From positions 1 to 36,551 of the forward strand of contig JASANZ010002028.1 of the NCBI GenBank assembly GCA_030849805.1: 36,551 bases of DNA, written 5' to 3'. A program made the translations under genes and the position numbers. The notes under the pieces are model-generated. The model was not told where the DNA came from. It saw nothing but the letters and a program-made list of their open reading frames with translations, and made no database searches. Below, one piece after another: positions 19,098-28,700 of this stretch (position 1 is the stretch's first letter; every line of letters starts with the position of its first letter). The stretch comes from Sergeia podlipaevii (Eukaryota > Euglenozoa > Kinetoplastea > Trypanosomatida > Trypanosomatidae).

Positions 19098-19155
19098 AAA
19101 AAAGTCAAAAGAAAAAAACATTGATAATTTCAGCATTGGGCAAGAGAAAAAAAAA
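19098..19155. repeat. 58-bp duplication, right copy
   Basis: Right copy of the 58-bp sequence beside the N at 19097, offset by 59 bases from the left copy. Confidence 0.85.
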
Positions 19156-20287
19156 AATGATAGAAATAGACAAAGGTAGAAACCTCTACCAATAAGTTCA
19201 AAGAGAGGAGCAGCTGTTCAACTCCAGGAGCAAAAAAAGATCAATAGTTACAGCTGATGAAGAATCCTTTTATTATCACTATGACAACGAGATATAATAA
19301 AAAAAAGCACACACGAGGATCACTCTAGGTGTGTGTGTGTGTGTGTGTGCGTGCATTATCAAAGCATGGTGTACAAATACAATGGGGAAGTATGAGGGAC
19401 GGGAAGGAAGAAAGAAAGAAAGAAAAATAAATAAAGCACTCTCCATTGGATGGTATCAACCCAACTCATTACAGCTCCACATAGCATCGCTGCAGGTGCT
19501 AATACACACAATGAAAGCATCCTTCTCTTTACTATATGTTGCTTTTCTCGTTTTCCTTTTTCTTTTCCTACCTCCCATACATGTTTTCTCCCTCTCTTCT
19601 TGGACAAGATATACAAGTAACGCATAAACACATGGCGTATTAATCTAACGGTAAAAAAAAAATGTCATATATATATAAACTACTACACCAGCTGTTCTAC
19701 ACTTTATTTTTACTTTGCATTAAAAATGTACATGCGTAATGGCGTCTTCATGCTCTACACACGCCGATTATGCATTCTCTAAATGATGTTCACACTTTGG
19801 GGGTATTCCCATTATGAAGCCATCCTCTCTCAAAGCCTCAGCACAGTATCAGCGGCCACAGTGATGAATCTTCAAAAAAAAAAAAAAATGTTTAATCGAA
19901 AACGACAATAAAAGTATGTTTGTGTGTGTATTGTAGGCGAATGCAAAAAAAATGAAAGACAGGAAAGCAAGTGTATTTGTAGCTATGTATCATTGAAAGA
20001 AAAAAAAAAGCACGGAAACACACATATATCTAAAACTGTGAAACTGCGTAGGCACAACAAAAAAAAAAAAAAAAATGAGGACGAAGGAGAAAAAAAAAAG
20101 ATATATTACATGAAGGAAAAATTCCCAGTCATGTACTCCAACAAACAAAGAAAAAAAAAACGTGGTTCCTCAAAAAAGGTTAAAAGGAAAAAGAAAGAAC
20201 CTTTCAATGCTCTTTTCTTTCTCCATACCATCACCGCCTGACAGTTGCAGGCAAAATAGGTATAAACTACCAGGACGGACGCTAGGA

Positions 20288-22726
20288 CTACAAACCTCGC
20301 AACGACGCATTCATGCCCTCGAGCGCCACCAGCTGCGCACATAGAGGTGCAGCTGCAGCAAAAGCACGATTGTCCACAATGATCCCCTTTATGCGTCGCA
20401 TGAAGGCTTCATTATGACGGGCAGAAAAGCGTTCTTCTGCGGTTTTGTGAGCAAAATCGGAGATAGTCAACATCGTCTCACCGTACGCGGTCGGGTCCTT
20501 CACAAGCCCACGCACGGAGCTTCGCAGGCCATCTACAGCCCACTCGAGAGTCGCCAGAGCTGCCATGTCACCACTTGCGCCGCCACTGGCGCGCGATCGT
20601 GGCTGCTGCTCAGAATGCCTCTCTGGGCTTTGGGGGCAAGAGCTGGACGGTGCAGCGCGCTCGCCAGCGTTGGGGTCTACCCGCTTGCTCCCAGGACCCC
20701 CACCCACCGCGCGCGTTGCGGGTACCTGCGGCTTGCCAGAAGCACCAGTGACATGACTGCGATGTGTTGGTGGCTCGCGCGGGGGTGTTGCTCCTCCAGA
20801 CGTCTTCTGTAAAGGGGAAGGAACTGGAGGGCTGCGGAGTAGTGGAGTAGTTTGAATCGACTGGTCAAAATTGGGAGACTCGGCTGTACCACTCGCACCG
20901 GTGCTAGCGTTCTCTTTGTCCTCTGTGTCAGAACTCTGATAATAGCAGGGGCGAGACCCCTTGGGGGCTACAATGGTGACCGGCACCGTCGCATTCTTCT
21001 TGTAGACGATGCGCTTTTGGCCAACCATGGGTGCTGGAGACTGCAGCCGAGAAGAGGGGCGGTGATGCTGAGCTGCCAAAGCGCGAACATCATCATCCTC
21101 CTCCTCTTCTGTTCCAGTGGTCTGAGTATCCCCAGCGGCGTCGGCGGTTGGGTTCTTCATCCGCCAGGCTTGTAAGCGACGCTGCAGGCCGTGAGACCGG
21201 TCCGCATCTGCGGATCCTTCCCGAATGTTCTTGAGGTTGTCTTCGTGTTGTTGATGGAGGCCTAAAACCTGGCGGGCCTCCTCACGATGCCGACATCGTC
21301 GCGCTTCCATATCCTGTTTCATCTGAGTACGCTTCTGAATACGCTCGTCCCGCTCGGCGAACATTTCATTCAAGGCACGGGTGTTGTTGTCCAAAGGCTG
21401 CTGGTGGTGCTGCTGCTGCTGGTGTGGACGCCCTCGTGGGGTGACAGCACCCGAGGCAATCCTCGATGGCATCGGACTCTCTGAAAGCCGTCTACTACCA
21501 TGCAGAGTGTACAGAAGCGAGCCGCTCTGAGAGTTCTTGTTGGGTTGCTGTTGCTGTGTATGTGGATTGGGGGTTGCACGACGCATCGCCGGAGAAGCAT
21601 TGCGAGAGTTGTTTCGTCTGGGAACTGGGCTGGCGTTAAGTTTCTGAAGTTCATCAAACTGTTCAAGCGCCTTTCGTCGCCAGCTGTCCTGAGGGGCACG
21701 CTGCTTTGCGGCTTGCGGGTAATCGTGAGGAGACCCTTGTGGAGACGCAGAGGAGGATCCACCAGACGGCGCACTTACTTGCTGTGGCTGCTGTTGTTGT
21801 GTCTTTGCTGCTGCCGACCTTGCGTTCCCCTTAAGAACCAGATTCGGTGGTGAGCCAACGGTCCCCTTGGCGACGGCTTCATTACCGCTACTACGGAGCG
21901 GGCTGCTAGAGTCGAGGGGAGCAGCAAACGAGGAGACAGTCACGCCTGCCGGAGTGGTAGGAGTAAGTGGTCTCGCCGGAGGCATGCGTACCTCGCCCGC
22001 TATCTGTGAGAGGGTGGCAATGACACTGTCCAAAGTGCACCGCTTGCTGAGCTGTGGTGCCATCATGTCCGCGATAAGCCGCCGCGCTGCATCAGAGCGT
22101 GACCTCAGCGAGGTCTGTGAGGAAAGCAAATGGGAGCCAACAAGGCCCAAATGCCATATATCAGAGAGGACAGGGTGATAGGACTTGGACTCTATCACTT
22201 CTGGTGGGTACTCACGCTGCACATTCACCCCATCCGCTCTACGCTCCTCAAGAGATCGAAGATACGACGAACGCGGCACAGGAAGACCAATCGTAATGCC
22301 CTCCACTCCGCTTTGTCTATCGATGAAGATATGAGCCAGCGTCAAACCGTAGAAACTGAGCTTTGTATTCGTGTGCAAGCGCCTGAGTGCGTACGCAATG
22401 ACCAGCATCCAGCGCAGAACAAGCGTCTCTTGCAATGGAGCACGAAGATCGTCCTCAAGGTGCGTGCAGAGATCGCCTCCCGCGCAGTAAGAAGATACAA
22501 CATTCAAAAAAGAGTTCTGAAGCAGCACAGCGTGCACACGCACTAGAGCGGGGAGTCCAGCGTTCTGAATGGTGGTATAGAGTAACTGGGCCTCCGCGAT
22601 GTCCTTCTCCTCCCAGCCCGTTACGTTGATACGTCGCAGCACCCGCAATTCATTGTTGGCTTCTGTGTCCTGCACCAGCAGCGTCGCTGAGCACACACCA
22701 ATCCCAAGCACCTTCTTACGAATCAT
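20288..22726 (-). CDS. NEK-like pseudokinase with coiled coil
   Basis: I place the start at the ATG at 22726 (812 codons). The frame extends to a GTG at 22735, but a eukaryotic start there is unlikely, and the splice AG (22743-22744) lies only 16 nt upstream of the ATG. Residues 1-245 follow the NEK kinase fold but lack the chemistry. The glycine loop is partly kept (VLGIGVCSATLLV), the ATP-binding Lys appears as Arg31, HRD is replaced by FYG (125-127), and DFG by LPV (about 148-150). Structural motifs PPE (174-176) and SDIWHLG remain. Then come low-complexity Gln/Ser/Pro regions, a charged coiled coil (about 452-505), and a conserved-looking helical C terminus (about 720-812). Probably a scaffold or allosteric partner, as NEK relatives often act at basal body or cytoskeleton; that location is inference. 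Confidence 0.8.
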   Translation of the reverse strand: MIRKKVLGIGVCSATLLVQDTEANNELRVLRRINVTGWEEKDIAEAQLLYTTIQNAGLPALVRVHAVLLQNSFLNVVSSYCAGGDLCTHLEDDLRAPLQETLVLRWMLVIAYALRRLHTNTKLSFYGLTLAHIFIDRQSGVEGITIGLPVPRSSYLRSLEERRADGVNVQREYPPEVIESKSYHPVLSDIWHLGLVGSHLLSSQTSLRSRSDAARRLIADMMAPQLSKRCTLDSVIATLSQIAGEVRMPPARPLTPTTPAGVTVSSFAAPLDSSSPLRSSGNEAVAKGTVGSPPNLVLKGNARSAAAKTQQQQPQQVSAPSGGSSSASPQGSPHDYPQAAKQRAPQDSWRRKALEQFDELQKLNASPVPRRNNSRNASPAMRRATPNPHTQQQQPNKNSQSGSLLYTLHGSRRLSESPMPSRIASGAVTPRGRPHQQQQHHQQPLDNNTRALNEMFAERDERIQKRTQMKQDMEARRCRHREEARQVLGLHQQHEDNLKNIREGSADADRSHGLQRRLQAWRMKNPTADAAGDTQTTGTEEEEDDDVRALAAQHHRPSSRLQSPAPMVGQKRIVYKKNATVPVTIVAPKGSRPCYYQSSDTEDKENASTGASGTAESPNFDQSIQTTPLLRSPPVPSPLQKTSGGATPPREPPTHRSHVTGASGKPQVPATRAVGGGPGSKRVDPNAGERAAPSSSCPQSPERHSEQQPRSRASGGASGDMAALATLEWAVDGLRSSVRGLVKDPTAYGETMLTISDFAHKTAEERFSARHNEAFMRRIKGIIVDNRAFAAAAPLCAQLVALEGMNASLRGL

Positions 22727-23276
22727 GACTTCCACACAAGCTCTAAAGGAAAGGAAGAGAAAAGGAAAAAGAAAAGTGAAGGAAAGTTAAAAAATAATAA
22801 TAATAATAACGCTAAATAACGATGAAGTTTCAAGAGCAAAGCTGTAAAAACTGTACTTTGGTGCTGTTAAGCAAAAAAAAACTTCTCCACGTTGGATATG
22901 AAATGTATATGTCGCAGTAACAAAAAAAAAAAAAAAGATTCAAATGATAATAAGAATCTCAAAAATCTACTAGAATATATGCGAGTAAAAAGGAGATAGC
23001 AAAAAAAAAAAATGAAACAACAACAAAAAAAGATTAAGTAATAACAATTAAGATAAAACACCTACGAGATCTCTCTACTAAACTAAAAAAAAGAAAAAAA
23101 AAGGCAAACAATACCTTTAAACGAAAGAAAAAAATGTTGGTAAAGAAGAATGAAGAAAAAAACAGATGAGATACAGAAAAGTTACTGAAAATGTTCTTGG
23201 TTTTCTATGCTGTAGAAAAAAAAAAGAAAAAGAAATTGTTGACTATGCGATATATAAGAGATAACCCCAGCACATC
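22727..23276. other. Spacer between winged-helix repeat gene and pseudokinase
   Basis: No gene seen. It is A-rich on the plus strand with several A runs of 9-14 nt, and includes a TAA array near 22793-22808. It should contain the 3' UTR of the repeat protein gene and the pseudokinase 5' UTR. Confidence 0.55.
22743..22789 (-). promoter_or_regulatory. Strong candidate trans-splice acceptor for pseudokinase
   Basis: On the minus strand an almost unbroken pyrimidine tract (22745-22789) ends in AG at 22743-22744, 16 nt before the ATG at 22726. It is the clearest splice signal in the window. It makes the GTG at 22735 an unlikely initiator. Confidence 0.7.
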
Positions 23277-25271
23277 TTACACTCCATCAACACGGATAAC
23301 TCGATCACCAGAAACTAGAAACAAGTCCGACATCTCTCGCAACGTCGTCTTCACGCCATGCTTGTGCAAGTACCTCTGCATTGGGAGTGGCATCCGTCTC
23401 AGCAGCTTCCCAGTGTCAATGCCCCCTGCAGGAACCAGCGCCGCCAGCGCTCGCGCAATGTCACCACGCTCCACCGCTGGTATTTCCAGCCGCGCGCGCT
23501 GCACAATGGTCACCGAAGGATCATCAGGGTATGGCCAGTAGGTAAAGTAGTCTGGGTACGCGTTCAGCACCTGCGATACCACCTCCGTCTCAGTCGCAGG
23601 CAACGCCGCACGTACTGCGCTACTGACGATAGTAAGCACTTCACCAAGCTCAGCGCACTGGGTAAGCGGCAGTGCATCGTACAGCTCCCGCACAGCCCAG
23701 TCTGCGTTACTCGCGTCATCCATCTCCGCAGGGATCTTCAATAGAGGGTCATTGGGTGATATCGAGTTGAGAAGCAGGCGCTGGTCCAAGATGGTCTCTG
23801 CACAGCGCTCGTACTCCGGCTTGAACTTGTACGCACGCATGCCGTCTGGAGAGACCACTAAGACTTTCCCATGGAGCCGCAGAAAGCGTGGAAACGAACG
23901 GTACTTCGCCTTTACTTCTGCCTTCTCATTCGCCGTGAGCAGCACATACAGCTTGCCGGTCGGCACCATCGCCGCCTTCTTGGAGGCCTCGTCGGCGTAG
24001 TTTTGATCTTCTGCTGCCTCGTCCACTAAACGTTTCACCTTGGCAAACACCTCCAGCAATGGAGACGTGCTGGCATCAAGGTCATCCGTAGAGTTTGGGG
24101 CTGACTTGTACGGCCGCACTCGCATCGCTCCAGAGACGATTTGAAAGTACTCGGGGTACTTCGCAAAAAAACCAGTGACTCCCAGTCGCGCATCAAAGCT
24201 AGGGTGCCGTGAGACGATGTCAGATACCTCGACGAGCACCTCAGCAAGTGGTGTGTAGGTCTGCGGAATACGTGGGAGAACAAACATGAGAAGATTCGCC
24301 TCTGAGTTGCGCGGAGGACGACGTACCGTCTCAGGTGGCTTTGCAGTAGTCGCATCGCCCTCATTCACATTAAAACCACTTGAAAAAGTCCTGCCTGCGC
24401 TTGGTCTGTAATGGGCATCCGCCACACCGTACTTGGGGTGTGTGAAGTCCCGGCGCAGTCTCACGTCCGTGACCCCGTGCTGCGTGCGTAGGTCAAAGTA
24501 ATGTCGGTAGCGGCGAAGAAAAAAACTGAAGGTAGCCGTCCCTGCGTATATCTGCTTCAGCTCCGGCGGCAGCGTCTTGGCGACCGTTTCTGCGTTGACA
24601 AAGAAGGTGGGAATGTATTCGACCAGCGCATCCAGCACCTCCATTAACTTCCATGTCTTCCTAGCAGTCGCATCTGCCAAAAGACTATCCTCCGACGCAC
24701 TTTCGGGAGAAATCGGTGGAAGCGGCGGATTCGTCGATAAAGCTGGGGCAATCCTTGTGGTGGCGGCACTAGCGGTGGTAGCAGGAGAAGAAGATAGATC
24801 GAAAGATGGGGAAGAAGAAGAAGAAAAAGTGGATGTATTGCCACGCCAAAACAGACAGCCCCGCTCGATAAGAATATCCTCTGCAAAGTGCTGTTGCGCG
24901 TATGCGAGAAAGCCCCCGTCATACGTGGAAAGCTGCTGCTGTACTGCATCGGGAAGCAAATAGAAGACCTCCTTGGTTGACATCGCCTTGGAGCCTGCGT
25001 TTGCAGGAGGTATGAGAGCAAGCACTAAAGCCTTGATCTCCCACGGCTCGTACGTATCACTTGCCTGCTCAGACTTGGGCTCTAGTCCAGTAGTCGTACC
25101 TACGGAAGACAATGAAGAAGCTGCCGTAGATGGTGGTGTTGCAGACGACGTCGAACACAATCTGTAAGATAGGATAAGCGCTAGGGTACTACGGGTGGTC
25201 AAAAAAATCGGGAAACGGCGTCGATAAAGCACTCTACCAGTGCCAACAAGAAAGAGTCTAGAGCGCTGCAT
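23277..25271 (-). CDS. Predicted mitochondrial protein with about six winged-helix-like repeats
   Basis: The true start is taken as the ATG at 25271 (664 codons). The longer frame begins at a TTG (25370) and has no ATG before 25271. The resulting N terminus (MQRSRLFLVGTGRVLYRRRF) is Arg-rich, hydrophobic and lacks acidic residues, a good mitochondrial presequence, followed by a Ser/Thr/Ala linker. The rest contains about six units of 65-85 residues. Each has two or three helices, a motif like FFxxYPxYF, and a beta-hairpin, e.g. FLRRYRHYFDL, FFAKYPEYFQI, FPRFLRLHGKVLVV, LNAYPDYFTYW and MSDLFLVSGDRVIRV. This pattern suggests winged-helix RNA- or protein-binding modules. A role in kinetoplast RNA processing or the mitoribosome is plausible but unproven. 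Fold assignment is inference; I know no name for it. Confidence 0.75.
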   Translation of the reverse strand: MQRSRLFLVGTGRVLYRRRFPIFLTTRSTLALILSYRLCSTSSATPPSTAASSLSSVGTTTGLEPKSEQASDTYEPWEIKALVLALIPPANAGSKAMSTKEVFYLLPDAVQQQLSTYDGGFLAYAQQHFAEDILIERGCLFWRGNTSTFSSSSSPSFDLSSSPATTASAATTRIAPALSTNPPLPPISPESASEDSLLADATARKTWKLMEVLDALVEYIPTFFVNAETVAKTLPPELKQIYAGTATFSFFLRRYRHYFDLRTQHGVTDVRLRRDFTHPKYGVADAHYRPSAGRTFSSGFNVNEGDATTAKPPETVRRPPRNSEANLLMFVLPRIPQTYTPLAEVLVEVSDIVSRHPSFDARLGVTGFFAKYPEYFQIVSGAMRVRPYKSAPNSTDDLDASTSPLLEVFAKVKRLVDEAAEDQNYADEASKKAAMVPTGKLYVLLTANEKAEVKAKYRSFPRFLRLHGKVLVVSPDGMRAYKFKPEYERCAETILDQRLLLNSISPNDPLLKIPAEMDDASNADWAVRELYDALPLTQCAELGEVLTIVSSAVRAALPATETEVVSQVLNAYPDYFTYWPYPDDPSVTIVQRARLEIPAVERGDIARALAALVPAGGIDTGKLLRRMPLPMQRYLHKHGVKTTLREMSDLFLVSGDRVIRVDGV

Positions 25272-25777
25272 TAGTTCCTTTAATTGCAAAGAATAAATAT
25301 GTAGCAATGTTCTTATTACTTCTATATACCTAATAAAGATACTTATAAATGAAAAGGATTTTAAATGCAACGATGTCTGCGCACTGTGACTGTAGCACTA
25401 TTAAAAGCTATTTATTAAAAGAAAAAAAAAGGAGTGGAAATGCAAAAAAAAAAAAGAAAACTCACAAGTTGATACGTATATATATATATATATATATATA
25501 TAAAGTATTCACTTTTATTCCACAAGAGGTGGCCTGATACATGAAGCAAAAAAAGAAATCAGAGGTGAAGCTCTGCCAAAAAAAAAAAAGAAGAATGCTG
25601 CCTCCCTTGCATTGTATACTTTCCCTTACATGCTTAGAAGCAAATATATATGTATGTTAGAAGATTGTAATGTAGCGCTCTCATGTGGTTAAACGCAATA
25701 AGCAAACAGCAGTAAAAACAGCAACAAGAGAAGAAAGACACTGCAAAGTCGGCCTTCTCCCCCCCCCTCTCTCTCTT
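25272..25777. other. Spacer between AGC kinase gene and repeat protein gene
   Basis: No gene seen. It holds an (AT)n run at about 25477-25502, A runs near 25443 and 25578, and a C-rich/TC stretch near 25760-25778. The minus-strand splice signal of the repeat protein lies at 25408-25430. Confidence 0.55.
25408..25430 (-). promoter_or_regulatory. Candidate trans-splice acceptor for repeat protein gene
   Basis: A T-rich tract on the minus strand (25417-25430) is followed by AG at 25408-25409. No ATG occurs between this AG and 25271, so the mRNA would start translation at 25271. AGs nearer the ATG are also possible. Confidence 0.5.
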
Positions 25778-28700
25778 TCATTCCATCCGCCCCCATGTGA
25801 CAACAGTACGGGCATAAAAGCTCTCCCCAGGTACACGGCACCAAGGGGTGGTAAGAATCACCACTGGTTCAGTGTTTTGTGCCACCATGGCCATCTCACA
25901 GCTCAGCGTAAGTCGCGTGCCCACGCTGTTGGGGCACACATTGCTCATACAACAGTGCGTCACACAAGCACCTCTGACTTCTCCCGAAGCAACCACAGAT
26001 CTGCTTCTAGGCTTACTGTCATCCACAGCAGCGTCGTCGCCCTGAGACTCAAAGTGGAGCTCGAACGTCCCACCGCTGACCACATTCAGGCAGTAGGTAT
26101 CCATCAGCTCCTCCCTGGTCATCTCCAGCGGCTTCGAGTGCACGAGATTCCCCTTCCCCGCAGGTGAGAGCTGCATCGAGTAGTGGCCACCAGAGGTGTA
26201 CATGAGCATGCCTGCAACGTCCCCTCCCCATGGATACGTCACCCGGCCATCCTCCGCACACGTCTCCACGCACAGCGGACGCCACGTCCCAAGAAGCAAC
26301 TCTAGTGTCACGTCCACTGAGCTAGCATAGCGGTGCAGACAGTGGTGCGCATAAGACGCATGCCACTTATCGCCATCACTTGCTGTATCCTGCGTTGCTG
26401 CGTCACCCAGCTTCCCTACTGGCAATGAACCTTCGCTAGCAAGGGGGAAGTTATCAAAGCAGCGAGTAAGCATGTCGAGTGACTTGTTAGAAACTTTGCG
26501 GCAGTTTGCGGGAGATTGTAAAGTTGCCCATTCTGCGGTAAAATGACGCTTGGCATAACGTGTGTCGTTGTACAGCACGTCTGGCACCACTGGAGCAGGC
26601 ACCCCTTTATGCTTGAGTGCCTCCCAGTCAATAGGAAAGCCACTGCTATCGCTAGCGAAGTACGGGTGAGCCTTGATCAAATCCGCCCGCTGAAGACGCT
26701 TGCTCACATCCCGCTCCAGCAAACTCGAGACTAGCAAACGTGCCTCGGATGTAAAACAAGGGCTGCCATCGGGACCTGTCAAAGAAAAGTCCACTTCTTT
26801 TGTCAGTACGTTGTCATACACCGCATTAGTACTGCTCGCATGAAACGGTGCAACGCCAGAAAGCAACTCGTACAGCACCACGCCTAAGCTCCACCAGTCA
26901 AGCGCGGTGGTTTGTGGCTCCCCGTGAATGGTCTCTGGAGCAAGGTACTCCGCACTGCCGACGAGACTGCGACGCCGTGCACGTGAAAAGTGCCGCCGCG
27001 CAAGACCAAAGTCGGTGAGGTGAATATGCCCATCTGCGCCAAGAATGATATTCTCCGGCTTGATGTCGCGGTGCGCCACATCGTGTTGATGCAAGTGTTC
27101 AATTGCAAGCACAAGCTCTGCGACGTACAAGCGCACCGCGTCTGGTGTAAGGCGCAGCGTAGGATATATATAACCAAACAGCTCACCGCCGGGAAGAAAG
27201 TCTAAAATGAAGAAGACGCTGTGGCGCGTCTGGAACGCGTAATGACAATACAAAACATACGGATGTGGAGGTAGCATCGTCAATATCGTCTTCTCTTCCT
27301 TCACGTAGGACGTCATGCATCGCTTATGCACAGCTGCCTTGTCCAGCACTTTCAGTGCGTAGATGGCGCCGGTGCTGCGCAGGCGGACCTTGTAGACTTT
27401 GCCAAAAGAACCGCGGCCAATCACAGTGATAAACTGTAAGTCATCCAGGCTCACAAGAGGAGCCACACCTCCACCCGCCTGCGACCCAGACACAAAGGGA
27501 AAGGGAGAGGATGTACCGGAGAGTAGCTTGGCAGGCGTATGGGCAGAAGAACCACCAGTAGCAGCGCTGCCAAGTGAAAGCGGAGCAAGAAACTCAATGA
27601 CCTCGGTATTGCCTCCACTCGCTGTGATACCAGGTGAGACTGGCAGTGTAGCGCGCAGTGTGCTAGGAGTACACAACGCCATGTTTTGTACCCTCACTCG
27701 CTGAGTAGAACTTCCTGCTTCTCCCTGAGTGCCGCTGTCACCCAAGACAGCCTGCGTCACCCCATCTGCGCTTCCTTGTGAAAGCGCAGCCACAATGCTG
27801 CCCACGCCTGAGTTGCCACCACCAAGCTCCACGCAGCGATCGAGTCTGCGCTTGTAGTTTTCCGTGCATTGCTCACACGCCACGACACAACCGCCCTCGT
27901 CCAGTGGACTCCTCATGCTTTCTCCAAAACCAGCGGCGGCGCTGTTGCCACTGATAGTGGTGGTGCTGCTGCTGCTGCCTGTGATCGCAGCACCATCTTC
28001 CTCACTGGAGTGCCACCGCAGAGACAAGCGCCACAAGCACCTGCGACAGAAACGGGCACGACAGTAGTAACAGTGACGAGGGCGGATAGCACGGCTAAAC
28101 TGCGCATTGCAGTACACACAGCAAGTGCCTGTTGCGCCAGTCAGCAACGGTAGCGGTGAGGAGAGAGACATGGTAGCTGGGGTGGCTCCGCTGCTTCGAG
28201 TGGATCCTGTGCTCGATGGCCCACAGCCTCGCTCTGTCTCTTCTTCCTCCACTCTACAGTCGCCACCCCCACCTCCGCCATCGCCGTCACACTTTTGTTC
28301 GTTGGCGCCGTCGTTCTCACCAAGATGGCATATATGAAGCACATAGCCACCATATTCATAAGCAGCGACCTCGCCAACGTCTAACGATTGCTTGTTGTGT
28401 GTAGGAGAGACAGGGAGCTCATCCTCCTTATCTCTCTCAACGGTATCCTCGGTATCCTGTGTGACCCCTGCTTTTCTGCTGTCCCGGCTATCGGCAGAAA
28501 GAGTTGTCGTAGAGGACTGCACCGGCAAAGAATGCACTAGAATAGCGCCTTCCTGAGCAGCAGCAGCAGCAGCAGCGCCACCAACAAGCACATTAGTTGC
28601 AGTTGCAGTAGAGAGCGATGCGTCATCAATGCTCCTTGTGGATTTGCGAGAGACATCATCATGAAAAGGAAAGAACCCCAGAAGAGGCCTCAGCGCAAGA

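Larger units (their letters stand above)
18439..20287. other. Long 1.85-kb spacer rich in simple repeats
   Basis: The longest non-coding stretch of the window. It lies between the pseudokinase stop and the 1460-residue gene. It contains (AT)n at about 18973-18999, a second AT run near 18700, a GT run at about 19329-19349, GAAA-type repeats near 19408-19430, many A runs, and the duplicated 58-bp segment around the N at 19097. Plus-strand frames are Lys-rich homopolymer products and are rejected. I saw no tRNA or snoRNA that I could support, though an unrecognised ncRNA or small gene could be present. Confidence 0.55.

Noticed and set aside
19190..19270. Possible tRNA-like TpsiC sequence near 19215
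   Set aside because: A GTTCAACTCC-like string is present, but I could not build acceptor, D and anticodon stems around it.
19924..20241. Plus-strand Lys-rich frame of 105 codons
   Set aside because: Composed almost entirely of AAA/GAA runs from A-rich spacer; wrong strand and no splice signal.
20288..22735. Pseudokinase start at 22735
   Set aside because: The codon is GTG; the first ATG is at 22726, 16 nt after a strong splice acceptor.
25272..25370. 33-codon N-terminal extension of the repeat protein
   Set aside because: It opens at TTG and contains no ATG. Starting at 25271 gives a typical mitochondrial presequence.
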